In this document: piece after piece, positions 36,884 through 49,164 of the stretch
Layout: every line of letters begins with the position of its first letter
Position numbering within the stretch: position 1 is the first letter of the stretch
Source: Combretum micranthum
Taxonomy: Eukaryota > Streptophyta > Magnoliopsida > Myrtales > Combretaceae
Assembly: GCA_024138025.1 (NCBI GenBank)
Contig: JAMXBD010000428.1
Location: 372,001-436,000 of the forward strand
Direction of reading: 5' to 3'
DNA: 64,000 bases
Notes under the pieces: generated by a model
Seen by the model: the letters and a program-made list of their open reading frames with translations, nothing else
What the model was told of the DNA's origin: nothing
Database searches by the model: none
Position numbers and translations under genes: made by a program

Positions 36884-38363
36884 GAGATAATGTCACTGTT
36901 ACTACCTGAACTTTGCATAAATATTCAATTAACTACCTAAACTTTCATTTAGTCAATTTACTACCTGTTACAACTTTTGACAATCGTGTTAACTACCTGA
37001 CTTAACACCATTAGTTATGTCTATCTAGTTGGCAACTTTAATGAATCATTTCATTCCACATGTACATGTTCTACCAAACCAATAATCCACATCACCATTT
37101 CATATGATAAAGTGAAAAACATAAAAACGGTGGAGTCAAATTCATAGTTGAAGTAAAATAAAAATAAAACCCTAGCCATTAAAGAACTCATAGATAATGT
37201 AAATTTGAAAACCGAAATATCAGAGCTTTGACAACAGTAGAAACCCTAACTCCTGTACTATAAGCATGGAAGTATCTCTGAAATGCAAAAAACACTAGTA
37301 ATGCATATTGTCATACATAAAACCCATCTCTATATAGCCTAGTAAACAAGAAATACCAAAGTGTGAAGTCAAAGTTACGCGCATGGCAGTAGTGTGTGAA
37401 GTAGTTTGAGTTTAGCGTTATACGGTGGTGTTATTCAGAGTTATGGGTAGCAGTTGTTCATGCGTGGGTATTCAATTTTAGTGTAGTTGAGTTTTTGTGT
37501 GTTTCGTTTGTTTACTTCGGTGAGGTGTTGTTGTAGGAGCTCGATTTTGGTGCAGTGTGGTACTTATGTTGTGTGTTGGTTGTTGCCAAGGGATGGTGGT
37601 TGGCTGAGCATGTTGTCATGGTGGTTGTTTGATGTGGTTAGTGAGAGAAAGTATGGTAGAGAGAGAAAGGAGATGGCAAGAGGTTACACTAAAGAGAGAA
37701 ATTGAGAGGGGTGAGAGAGAAAATAGAGAGGAGGGGTCAGTAGGGAAAGAAAGGCAAAGGGTCGAGAGAGATGGGATCTAGATAGAGTCTGAGAAGATGG
37801 TTCATATGTTGAAGAAGATGAATGAGAAAAAATTACTCTTGAATGCTTTCAAGAAATGGAAATATTAAAATTGAAATATTTCGTTTAATGATTTTTGAAT
37901 TTAGATTTTAAATGCAATCTTTAATGACCAATAGTTGAAATAATAGTGATATGAAACTCACTATTTTAACTTCTTAATAGCAAGAATTTGAAAAGGCAGT
38001 TAAAAAAAAAAGACACAAAGGAATTTGATGGTGGAGAACTTAAGCTTTCTTTCATGTCGATCGAGCCCTTTGGAGATAGGTTATACTATATGTAAATTCT
38101 TTTTTGTTAATCACGGTTTGAAATCTAATATTATCTTTATTTTTAAGATTAATCTTGGTGGCTTGTGGTTAAAATGGATTACTGACATATGTCATGCGCA
38201 GATTGGTTGTATACGCCAATAGGCAAACGGTCTTAGTAGATATAACCAAGGCAGCATTCATGGACGCAAAAAGTACAACCGGTAGTAAATAGACTAAATA
38301 AAATATTTAGGTAGTTTATTAAATATTAAGATAAAGTTTATGTAGCATTCATGACATTGTCCC
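36884..38363. mobile_element. ~1.5-kb non-autonomous MULE-like element with ~100-bp inverted ends
   Basis: The left end (GAGATAATGTCACTGTTACTACCTGAACTTT...) and the reverse complement of the right end (GGGACAATGTCATGAATGCTACATAAACTTT...) match for about 100 bp, sharing AACTACCTAAA, TTTAGTC and TTTACTACC in order. Long terminal inverted repeats of this composition are typical of Mutator-like elements. The interior (37370-37830) is GT- then GA-rich; an open frame at 37487-37705 has no recognisable domain. I could not define a 9-bp target duplication. It lies inside hAT-A, just 3' of the transposase gene. Confidence 0.7.
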
Positions 38364-39696
38364 TATAACAAATTATTTTCAAAAATTAGAAAATCGAAAA
38401 TGGTGTTTTTTAAAATACATAGGTAAATATAAAATTTTTCAAAATTATGTGGACGAAAACATTTTTCTAAAAATGCTATAAAATTACTAATCACTTAAAG
38501 TCAAACATTGCATTTTGACAATTAAAATTAACGAACACACTAAATATTTTATAAAAAATTAAAAAAAAAAGACATGAACCATGGATGTCTGACTCTGAAA
38601 TTCGAACATGTGGAAACCCTCAAGGCAAACAAAAAATGTCAAATGAATCGTATTTTTGCAATATTTTTCCCCCCTCAAATTACATGTATGTATTTGAGGT
38701 AAGATATAATGTTCCCCTCATACCTGCAAGGTGCTAACCATATTACTATGCAATATGAAGGGTGTACCTGATTATTTAATAATTTTTTTATCTTAAACAT
38801 CGAAATATTTTTTTCTCAAAAATAGTATTACAATTAATGCAATGTGTGGAGGATGTGAATTTTTTATTTAAAGTTTTTTTTTTAGAAGGGTTTAACCTAG
38901 AGTTGGGCAAGTGGGTTAAACGGCCCAACCCAACCCAACCTACTTTGACCCACGGGTTATGCGGGCTGGTGGGTTAAATGGGTCAACCCACTAACTTGAT
39001 TTATTTAATAAATGTAATATTGTTTCTCCAATAACAACCATCGTGAATTCACAGTAAACTATAAATTATAAGTCATTGTCCCACCTTTGCCATTTTAGAA
39101 AAATATTATGCAAAAATCTAATACAGGATAATTGTCATATTTTTCCCACATCACTCATGTCCTTCTATCGATAAAGGAACCGCAAAAAAGGATGGACATC
39201 ACTCATGCCTTAGGAACTTGTGTAACCTGTGTTGTTTATATATACATATACGATTTGATAATTCTATTTAATACTATAAAAGATACATGTATCAGTTTAT
39301 AAGTCTTTCGAGAAGAAATCAAATTAAATTAAATAAAACAGATTTATAATTACTATATGTAGGATATGGAGAGATCCACGAACAAGTAATCAAAAAGATG
39401 AAGAAGAAGAAAACCATACCAATGGACAGTGATGATTACTGATTAGTGAATTAAACAATGAATCAATGGCGAAAAAAAGTGGGACACAAGGAGAGGACTC
39501 GACTGTGCTGTGCTTATAGAAGAAGAAGAGGAGGCAGGGCAGGTGCTATCCATATGTTATCTTGCTTTAGGGTTTTGAATTAAAAGTTTTAACTTTTAAG
39601 TTTTAAGTAAAGCAAACCATTTTATTTAAAAAAAAAAAAAGTGGGCCAACCAGGCCCAAAGCGGGTTAACCCACGGGTTAAACGGGCTGAGTTTAT

Positions 39697-39721
39697 GTAA
39701 CGCCCTAAACTGAGGCGTTAC
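39697..39721. other. Inverted repeat at the solo-LTR terminus
   Basis: GTAACGCC and GGCGTTAC form an 8-bp perfect stem around a 9-nt loop right at the LTR end. It could matter for integrase recognition or for RNA 3'-end structure; this is only a suggestion from the sequence. Confidence 0.75.
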
Positions 39722-40668
39722 AACCCATCACGTGTCCCTCTCTTAAAAGAGACACGCAAAGGCTCCAAATCTCAATACCACAAAATATAAACATATAAAA
39801 ATCTCCATGAACCCACATTTAAGGGTACTCCAGAAGGAACAAAACCCGTGAAACCTGTAATTTATAACTTTTCAATAGCTCCTGTAATATAAACTAAATC
39901 CAAGTTGGCAAAACCAAAGCCAACAATAATCCAGAAAAGATCTAACTTCCAAGTTAAAATCATATAATCCTGTTTAATAAACTATTACATAAAAACCAAT
40001 ACTTCACATCCTAAAAAAGATAAATAATCAAAATATTGTTTCAAAAATCTTCAATAACTCAAGAAATCTTTTTTTTTTTTTTCATATATCCTGTATAACA
40101 TCCTATTCCTCTGTAGTGTAGTCAGGTCCACTATCGCCATCCCCATGATCAAAATACAAGTCATAACCAGACAAGTCATAAACAATGTCTCCATTACTTG
40201 TACCTGAAAAAAAAGAAAGGAATGAGCGAAAACGCCTAGTACGCCAGTCCACAAACAATATGCAAATGCACAAACAACATGTATAGATACGTGCAACTAA
40301 CTAAATGCAAACAACAAGATTATTATCTTCATTAATCCTGCAAAACAACACAGTTCAGAATCATAGATCTCTGATCCTAAACTTGGAGTCACTCAGACTC
40401 CTGAAAAACAACCATATATTGAAAATAAATAATTATATACATATATTGGTGAATGGGTACTCCCCAAACAGCCGTGGCCATACTGCCAATAAACCTATAT
40501 CTACCGGAATCATCTCCAAGTGCAACTCCACTAGGGACAACGACACACAAGGATCATCAGGGTGCCTCACCAATATTACTGTCTACCAGATCTTTACTGG
40601 TCAAAGCCAATGACATCCAGAAAAACAAATTAAGCCAAATAGAATTAAGTTCATTTATATATCTGTTC

Positions 40669-42101
40669 TGGTGGGTGTCGAATCCAACAAAATTAAATAA
40701 CCTACTCTTAATATTTTGTAAATAGTAGTGAGCAGGATCGTCTCCACAGGAACTGGGGAAAATCTATCTCTATTTCAATAACTAACAAAAGGGAATAAAA
40801 ATCGGGGGTTTTGTATAAACGATTAATTAGAAAATAATTAATTTCTAAAATTAACAAATACGTTTATTAGTGTAAATTCAATAGTAACAAGTTCTAACCA
40901 AAGAATTATCACGATTCAATTCATAAAAATGATCATTGATGCAAGGATTGTTATTCTAATTCATGAATAAATTGGTTATGACCTTCAACAAGCTCTGAAG
41001 ATCTATCTCTCCTTAGAGTATCGATAATCAAGATACGATCTTTAATTATTCCCCTATTGATTAGATAACCCTAAATAAGCTCTTAAGATTTAATCTATCA
41101 ATAGCATTACTAATTAGAAAGACCACCAATTCTAATCAACAGATCAAAAGCATGAACTATTTAAATTAGATCATAAATCACCATAACATAAATCAATCAC
41201 TTATTCTGCAACTAATTATGTTATCGTATTACTTATATTGGAACAATCAAACAATTACGGATTTGACATTCCAAATAACAATAATCGCTTTGTCAATCAA
41301 ACAAATAGGCCTAATTCGTAATGATCAATCAAAACAATTCTAATAATTCAAATAGATGAAGTATGAATATTCATAAACAAAATAAACTCAATAGTTCAAT
41401 TGGATCTCACAATCTTTGATGAATTGATCCCGTAATAATCTTCGGCTAGATTGAGTAATTAGTTACTCATGATCAAGAAAATAAAACTAGGGTTTCTTGA
41501 GAGCATCAATAACAAGAACAAACAATGAAAGAATAATGAATGAATTCCTCTTTCTCTCTCCTCTTTCTTTATATATGTGAGATAAACATCATATATAAAG
41601 AGTGTTTTTGCATGAAAGATGGCTGGAGGCATGTCGCAACAAGGCTGGCAGCTTTTAATCGCAAAACAAGCAGTGGATGATGATGGCCGGCTCCATGGCC
41701 GGCGGCCATGAATCTCCCAGTGCCGGCCATGAATGTTGGCCGGCGGCTTTTCCATGATGGCTGGCGACTTTGGGTGTTCTGGACGAATTTCGAACCTTGT
41801 ATATCCTCCAAATGTGTTTGCTATTGCTATAGTTCATGAGAAAGCTAATAGTAATGATAGCAAATCATCCCGAGTTTGGAATGAAATTGTGAGTACTTAT
41901 GCATTCCATTGAAAGTGATATTGATCCTTGAAGCTTGTTACAAACTCATGCCCAATTTCGCCAAACCGTTCCATTTACTTTATAAAACCTGAAACACGAC
42001 ATTAAACTCGATTAAGTATCAATTCTTTTGGATTTCTATAAAATTAATAATAGGATTAACATATTTTACTCAATAAAAATTGAGTATATTCCGTCTTAAC
42101 A
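40669..42101 (-). repeat. 3' LTR of the Athila element
   Basis: 1,433 bp, nearly identical to 51847-53268. It includes a GGCCGGCGGCCATG-rich block at about 41680-41765 and a microsatellite-like CTCTTTCTCTC tract near 41548. Confidence 0.95.
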
Positions 42102-42116
42102 AATTCCCCCACACCT
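42102..42116 (-). other. Polypurine tract of the Athila element
   Basis: Reads GGTGTGGGGGAATT on the minus strand, immediately before the 3' LTR: the expected place and composition for the plus-strand primer. Confidence 0.85.
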
Positions 42117-43698
42117 GAACCATTGCTTGTCCTCAAGCAAAACAATTAGAACCACAATTGAAATCTATCATAGAGAGTGCTAACTTTCACTTTTAAAGTT
42201 CCAAGCATCTTTCTTTGATTATTCTTATGACATGTAGTTTAAGTGCCTACCACTCTAACCAAACTGATTCCATGCAATTAAAATACTTCAATCAAAATTC
42301 AAAAGCTAATCTAAACAAAATAAACTTTAATCCATATGTTTAGCAAAAGATTCTTCCATTCAAAAGTAAATTCTCAGTTCAGTAAGGAAAAACACCCATT
42401 TGGACTTCATTGGATATTTAACAGATATATACTCCTCACAACATAAAGTAAAAGCATATGATATCAACCATTTCCCTAGACTTTCTCCATATTCATTGTA
42501 AGTCTTATTTCAGTGATGCTTTAGCATTCATTTTCTTTTTGATTCATTCAAGCATATATTGAGCCTTCAGAGAGTATTCTCTGGACGGGTTTTTGCCCGC
42601 TTCTTTTCAGCTCTTTTCTTTTTTTTTTTTTTTTTTTCAAAGCTCATATAGTGAACTTTTGCCTTTCCTCCCTTATCGTTATAGTGAGTTCATCGAGTCG
42701 ATACATCCCGGGCTCATCACCCAAGTGACCGGGTTTTAAAGGGACCCCTAAGAACTCTCTCTCACTCTAACATTCAAGTTTGGATACTCATAACTCAGAT
42801 GCTCAAGTCAGCGGAGTAGTGGCTATGCTTGTTTCTTTACTTTGAACGCAATACACATAAAAGACTTTTTTATCATGGATCACTAAGTAAAAAGTGTCAT
42901 TTACCTCTTTTACTATTTGTTGAAAAATTCTTGTTTTAAAAAGAATTCAAGAGGAGTATATACATGCTAATTTATTCCTAGAAGTAAACTTTTTATTTTT
43001 CACTTAAGAACTCGACCTACTCTTAAATTTCCGACTAAAACTAAATACAAGGTAAGTTTATTCAATAAAGATTTTGCTACTCAATTTTTAACCAAGTATT
43101 ATGATCACAACAGTAGGTGAGTAAGGCATTTTAACAAGTCAATTTCCATATTTATATAGATGCTATCACAAATATTCATCACAATCTCCAGATTTCATAA
43201 ATTTTTGAAAAATTTGGCCTGAAATTGCCATATAGTGCTTGAGGACAACAATCTAACAGTTCATAGTGTGGGTGCAAACATTTCAGATCAATTCAGATAT
43301 CCTGTATATGCAAAGTATAGTCAAATTTCAGATTTCAGCAAGCAGTAATATTCAATTCTCCTCATGTTTATTCCCTCCCCCACACCTAGTCTGAACAGTG
43401 TCCTCACTGTTCTGAAGTCAGCTCAATTGCACACAAAAATTAAAGGAAAAAAGTAACGATTCTTCCCTGGGTTGTTGCACAATATAGGTGCAATTGCGAG
43501 TTCCTTTGGCAATTCAGATCGAGTGCTATGGATCCTGTGATCAATCGGATACAAAAACAAAGAGATAGCAAAAGCAAGGTCAAATTGTAGAAACAAGTCA
43601 TCATAAGTCTACCCAAAGGTTTGGGTGCGTAAACGGATATAAAATGTAGGCAAGACAAAAATCAAAGTCAGCAGAAGATAAAGCAGCTAGCAGGAACT
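42117..43698 (-). other. Athila 3' untranslated region
   Basis: About 1.6 kb between the last ORF and the polypurine tract with no coding signal. It contains a T-rich run (about 42618-42638) and a small hairpin-capable stretch near 42577-42600 (GACGGGTTTTTGCCCGC). Long untranslated 3' regions are usual for Athila. Confidence 0.6.
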
Positions 43699-44859
43699 CT
43701 AGCTATCAGCCTCATGGTCGCTGTCCTCCTCACTAGAAGTCTGGTACTGAAACTCCGAGACATCTGTGGATGTATTGCAGGCAAAAGCGGACTTCAGCAT
43801 CTGGAACAGGGTGGTTCGAAACTTCTTGTTCTTTTTCCGCTCTGTCCTGTTCCGTTCTCTCTCTTTTTTGTTTTCCTCTTTGAGTTCCTTGATTTCTTGT
43901 AACAACTGGTGATATGAACTCGCAGGAGGAGTAGTCCGGGATGTAGATGGCCTTCTTACGGGAGCCATCTCAAGTGCCTCGATCTCTTCGGCTTGATCAG
44001 TCCTGTTGGATCCCTTTGATAATCCCCATAATCTGAAAGGGGCATCAGATATCATTTTGCAAGGGATGCCCTCATCTCCCTCAGGCTCTCGGAAGATACC
44101 CATCCCTTTCAGTAGAGCTGTGATATAGCCTCCACAAAGGATGACTTTGGTCCTTGTATCTGTGCTTTGTTTATCCAAATAATTGGTGACCTCCACGCTC
44201 AAGTCAATTCTGTGGCTAGTGGTCAAGCTATAAAGATAAAACATATCAGAGTTGGTGACCTTACTGTGGCTGGCTTTCTTACCGCTGATGGTATGAGCTA
44301 ATATGTGATGAAGTAATTTGTGTTCCGTAGCTGGGAAGTCAGTGGCGTGAGATTTAGACGGTTCAAATGGCTTGGTGCTAGGAGCTGTAAGTTGAAGCCA
44401 GAATGCTGAAGGATCCATATCAGCGGGCTAGGAGTTGGGTAATGCCATGGCAGTTTGTGGATCATCATAGAGTCCTAGCAGGTATCCCATACGCTTCACA
44501 TCAACCCTATGGACTTCTCCATATACCTGAAATTGCATAAAAGTGGCATGGTCCTCTTTCTCCATCGTCAGAGTTGACAGGAACTCTATGGTTATATCCC
44601 GGTAGGCTGGTTCTTGGATTGAGAAAAGTGTGAACCAAGTTCGATCTTGGACAGTTTGTGGTAGCAAATCTATCAGCCCATAAAGATCCAGTACAGTCCA
44701 GTCTAAGTATTGGATATTCATGAGTTCCATACCCCTTAACTTCTTCTTTCTTGCCTTGGCAAAGTCCTTAGAGATGAGTTCTGGTTGTGGTGCTCTAGAG
44801 GAAGATGCTTCAGCGGTCTTGGACTTCTTTTTCTGAGGTGGAAGCTTTTTTGGCGGCAT
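43699..44859 (-). pseudogene. Athila post-pol ORF (ATHILA ORF-1 family-like), split by one in-frame amber stop
   Basis: It starts MPPKKLPPQKKKSK at 44859, with a basic N-terminus, and runs 143 codons to a TAG at 44425-44427. The same frame then continues for a further 240 codons to 43699. The first half has YLDWTVLDLYGLIDLLPQ and a GYLLGLYDDPQTA-type segment; the second half contains HHILAHTISGKK and TNSDMFYLYSLTT, features I associate with the plant ATHILA ORF-1 domain. The C-terminal part has a charged coiled-coil-like stretch (EIKELKEENKKERERNRTER) and an acidic tail. It sits where Athila elements carry their extra (sometimes called env-like) ORF. I see no signal peptide or membrane segment, so nothing suggests an envelope protein. 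The single stop could be a mutation or a sequencing artefact. Role unknown. Confidence 0.75.
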
Positions 44860-44869
44860 CCTACATCAA

Positions 44870-46500
44870 ATGTTTGAGTTTAGTATAAAGGGAATGTAAA
44901 GTAGATGCAGATATAGGTTACTGTTCGGTGTGTGATAGTGTCCATTGTGAAAATAGATTAATAGAACAACTAAGAACCAGGACAGGAATAATGGATAGTT
45001 CATGGCAGTTCTTAATCACACACAACAATATCAATGATAACATGTGATCTCAAAACAGGCCTTGCAATAGGTTTGCCTAAGTAATTCAGAACAAATCATC
45101 CTCCATGAATAGTAACTGAAGGAACAATGATTTACACTGGCAATACAAACTCAAGGCTGGCAGCCTAGACTAAGCAGCTGAGTATTTGACCGTTAGAGGA
45201 GGATTTTTCAAATTTGCAAGTCCAAACTGTCACTATCAAGATCATGAAATAATCATGGAAATGGTGTTAGCTAACAACATGGATCATAATATTGAATTCA
45301 AAGTAGTCCATAAGTGATATGTAAACTCATCAACACCATTAAACACAATGGATCCCAACCACATATGATTCAAAACATGAATTTGTACAAGCTAATGGAA
45401 TCCACACGCGATCCCCTATGTTAAAACCATTCAAAAACCATGTTTGTGTCTCAAAATCAGAAAAGCCCTAATTTGACTCTACTTAGAACCCTAAAAAAAA
45501 ATTCGCAAAGCAATTCAATACATTCAAGAATCAAATCGGAGTAAGTGGAATGGATTCGAAGACTACACAAGTAGATAAAGACTCAAGCCAAAACAACTCG
45601 TGCATGCAAGGGATCAGGGCAAGGTCGAACACGATCCATAAAAAAAATTTTTCGTGACAGGATTGGCATGAAAAAAAAAATTCCAGATTTGGTCTAATTC
45701 GAAATTGACATGCAACAACTCCAGATTGTGGTCATGATTCCAAGATAAACCGTAACCTATATCTCCCCATCGCTAATCCATCAACACGACCTATGTTATC
45801 CACAATTCCATTTTCAAAACAAAATACAGCAGCCATTGTATTTATCCCATACCCATTAACAAGAAAAAAAATTGAGAGTGAGATGGACTTACTTGTTTTG
45901 AGATGATGATCAACGAGTTTGATGTGGAAGTGGTGCGAGAATAGTGTAATGTGGGTTTGAGAGGGAGAATAGGGAGTAGGGAGGAAAAGAAACTTACTAA
46001 ATGGGTTTGTGGGAGGTGTAGATATGGGAGGACATCGTGCTGCAATTTTTTTTATGCAGCAGATTCATGGCCGGCTGCCATGAAATTTTGGCCGGCGGCC
46101 ATGCGTTTACTGGAACTTCCGTGCGTCTTCACGGCTGGCGGCCATGTAGAGTAGGCCGGCGGCCATGGAGCTTCTGGGCGTTCTGTGCGTCTTCACGGTT
46201 GGCGGCCATGTAGAGTAGGCCGGTGGCCATGGAGCTTCTGGGCGCTCCTCGTGAAGTTCACAGTAAGCTTATGGCAGGCAGCGTAGTGATGTTGGCTGCC
46301 AGCTTTTAATAATTTTTTTTTAATATATATATATATATTTATTTAATTTTATTTAAATTTATTTATTTATTTTTTTTAAATGGAATAGACCTAGTGGAAA
46401 ATAAATACAATACATAGGTTGCCTCCTATGAAGCGCTTTCTTTAACGTCTTTTAGCTAGACGTATCGATTTCAGGTATATATCGGTGGTTCTAAACTGAG
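44870..46500 (-). other. Athila internal spacer with GC-rich tandem repeats
   Basis: About 1.6 kb between integrase and the extra ORF with no convincing coding content. At about 46060-46250 a unit containing GCGTCTTCACGG(C/T)TGGCGGCCATG and AGAGTAGGCCGG(C/T)GGCCATGGAGC is repeated about 2.5 times in tandem. A TA-rich stretch follows (about 46320-46380). Confidence 0.65.
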
Positions 46501-46556
46501 TTCTTCAATATTGCATACTTGAAAACCTTCGTAAAATGGTTTCAAACGATGACCAT

Positions 46557-47560
46557 TTACTTTAAAAATTTTACCTGTTTGAGGACTTTGGATTTCAACT
46601 GCACCATGAGTAAATACGTTAGTAACAACGAAAGGTCTACCCATCTAGATCTCAATTTACCAGGAAATAACTTTAATCTAGAATGAAAAAGTAAAACTTT
46701 GACCAACGGAGAATTGTTTTCTTGAAATTGTCTGGTCATGAAAAGCTTTTGTTTTATCCTTGTAAATCCTAGAGTTCTCATAGGCATCGTGCGGATCTCC
46801 TCGAGCTCTTGCAATTGAAGTTTTCTAAGTTTACTGCCTTATTATAACTCATGTTGCACTGTTTTATAGCCCAATAAGCTCTGTGCTCTAACTCAACAGG
46901 GAGGTGACAAGGCTTACCGAATACAACCTGTATGGAACATACCGATAGGTATCTTGTAGGCCGAGCGATATGCCCATAATGCATCCAAGTCTCGTGCTCT
47001 AGTCCTTTAGATTCAAATTGACAGTCTTTTCCAGAATAGACTTGATTTCTCGATTTGAAACTTTGGCCAATCCATTCGTTGTGGATGATATGCCGTGGAA
47101 GTACGGTGAGTGACGTTGTATTTCTTAAATAAGCTTCCACCACTCTATTGCAAAAGTGTGTACCACGATCACTGATGAGAGCCCTTGGTGTCCCGAACCT
47201 AGCAAAGATATGAGATCTAACAAAATCTACAACAACTTTAGCATCGTTAGTTCTGGTAGCTTTAGCTTCTACCCACTTCGAGACATAATCGACAGCCAAT
47301 ATAATATAAACATTGCCAAAGGAGGGGTAAAAGGACCCATAATCTATACCCCATATATCAAAGATCTCACAAATAAGAATAGGTGAGGGGCATTTGATCT
47401 CTATGTCCTAGATTCCAACCTTTTGACATCGTTCACAAGACTTACAGAATAAGTATGCATCACGAACATTGTGGGCCAAAATAAACCACACTCTAAACCT
47501 TGTGAGCTGTTCTTTTAGGACCAAAGTGTCCTCCACATGCATATTGTGACAAAATTGCAA
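46557..47560 (-). pseudogene. Athila integrase remnant
   Basis: The zinc-binding N-terminal region is recognisable near 47430-47560 (CKSCERCQK). The catalytic core lies in 46778-47299, with DYVSKWVEA carrying the first Asp and LISDRGTHFCNR the second. The segment where the third catalytic residue is expected (after the NE-W-IGQ stretch, about 47040-47060) is thrown out of frame. The C-terminal part (46557-46814; [19 protein letters not shown]) is in another frame. Integrase would insert the cDNA into the genome; as assembled it cannot be translated as one protein. Confidence 0.85.
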
Positions 47561-47708
47561 AACAGAAGGAATTTCCTCTTGAGAAATACATCTCCTAATG
47601 ATTTGATCGGAGCAGTGTTTCCATAAAAATCATCCATGCATAATATTTAGCATCACTTTTATTTTATCCTTTGAGCTCTAGACAAATCACTTGGTAAAGT
47701 TTTGGTAA

Positions 47709-49136
47709 CTAGATAATTAACAATATCCGCGTACCAAGGAATTGTCTTTTGGATAGAAAATAGATGCTCATCTGAAAGTCGTCTTGCAGTGGAGTTAGGT
47801 CGTCACTACCAGGTATTCTACTGAGGTGGTCGGCCACCACGTTTTCGGTGCCTTTCCTATCTCGTATCTCCAATCGAACTCTTGTAGTAAGAGTATCCAT
47901 CTGATGAGCCTATCTTAGCTTCTTTCTTGGCAAGTAGATACTTTAAGGCTGCATGATCAGAAAAAACAATTACTTATACCTAACAAATAAGAACGGAATT
48001 TTTCTAAAGCAAAAACAACAGCTAAAAGTTCTTTTTCCGTGTTAATATTGGCTGCACTATCAAGTCTTTGAGTAGCAGATGACATGTGGATCTCTTCCGA
48101 CTCTCTGTCCAAGGATAGCACCGATTGCATAGTTGCTCGCATCACACATGATTTCGAAAGGAAGATTCCAATCGGGTGGTTTGATAATTGGGGCAGAAGT
48201 TAACTTCTCCTTTAATTTATCAAAAGCATCTTTGCAAGCATCATCAAATTCGAACACCATATCCTTTTGCAATAATTTGCACAGGGGTTGAGTGATCTTG
48301 GAAAAATTCTTAATGAAGCGCCTGTAAAAACCTGCACTTCCAAGAAAAGAACGAACTTCCCGGACACTCACGGGGTAAGGTAAGGATTTAATCACTTCAA
48401 TCTTGCCCTTATCAACCTCAAGGCCTTTAGAGGACACAATATGCCCTAGGATTAAACCTTGATCAACCATAAAATGGCATTTTTCATAATTTAACACAAG
48501 GTTCGTTTCTATGCATCTTTTAAGTACTTTAGTAAGGTTAGCAAGACATGTATCAAATGTATCACCATATACAGTAAAGTCATCCATGAAGACTTCTATG
48601 ATGTTTTCTACATAATCTGAGAATATACTAACCATACACCTTTGGAATGTGGCGGGAGCATTACAAAGTCCAAACGGCATCCTCCTATAAGCAAATGTTC
48701 CAAATGGACATGTGAACGTGGTCTTCTCTTGATCTTCCGATGCAACTGGAATTTGATGAAAACCTGAATAACCATCAAGACAACAGTAGTGAGAATGACC
48801 AGCCAACCTTTCGAGCATTTGATCAATAAAGGGAAGAGGGAAATGATCTTTTCTAGTGGATGCATTTAACTTCCTATAATCAATACAAACCCTCCATCCG
48901 TTTTGAACACGAGTTGGTACCATCTCACCTTCAGAGTTTTCAAGAACTGTTATACTTGTTTTCTTAGGAACGACTTGAATTGGACTCACCCATTTGCTAT
49001 CAGAAATTGGGTAGATCATACCTGCATCAAGAAGTTTCAAGATCTCTTTCTTTACCACTTCCATCATAGGTGGATTTAGTCGACGCTGAACCTCTCTTGA
49101 CGGTTTGCAGTTGTCTTCTAACAGGATTTTATGCAT
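47709..49136 (-). pseudogene. Athila reverse transcriptase and RNase H remnant
   Basis: A 358-codon open frame (49136-48060) carries the reverse transcriptase: WVSPIQVVPKK, WRVCIDYRKLN, FPLPFIDQMLERLAG, CLDGYSGFHQI with the first catalytic Asp, MPFGLCNAPATFQRCM, and FMDD with the catalytic Asp pair at residues about 173-176, then LGHIVSSKGLEVD and VRSFLGSAGFYRRFI. The RNase H start (FEIMCDASNYAIGAILGQR) is in the same frame. The frame breaks near 48065 and again near 47960; RNase H continues as EKELLAVVFALEKFRSYLLG and ends near RDRKGTENVVADHLSRI (47709-47900). All key RT residues are present, so the RT block itself is well kept; the breaks are single-base shifts. Confidence 0.92.
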
Positions 49137-49164
49137 GCAGGTGGAAGGGCTCAGACCTTTAATG

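Noticed and set aside
37487..37705. 72-codon open frame inside the MULE-like element
   Set aside because: No recognisable domain; composition follows the GT-rich and GA-rich strand bias. Kept only as a possible captured fragment in the findings.
41459..41837. Overlapping minus-strand open frames within the Athila LTR
   Set aside because: They recur in the other LTR with frameshifts, overlap each other in several frames and reflect the GC-rich repeat rather than a protein.
43699..44859. Athila extra ORF as an envelope gene
   Set aside because: There is no signal peptide, hydrophobic fusion or membrane segment; the features match the ATHILA ORF-1 type instead.
48608..48865. Open frame antiparallel or out of frame with reverse transcriptase
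   Set aside because: Shadow of the RT coding sequence in another frame.
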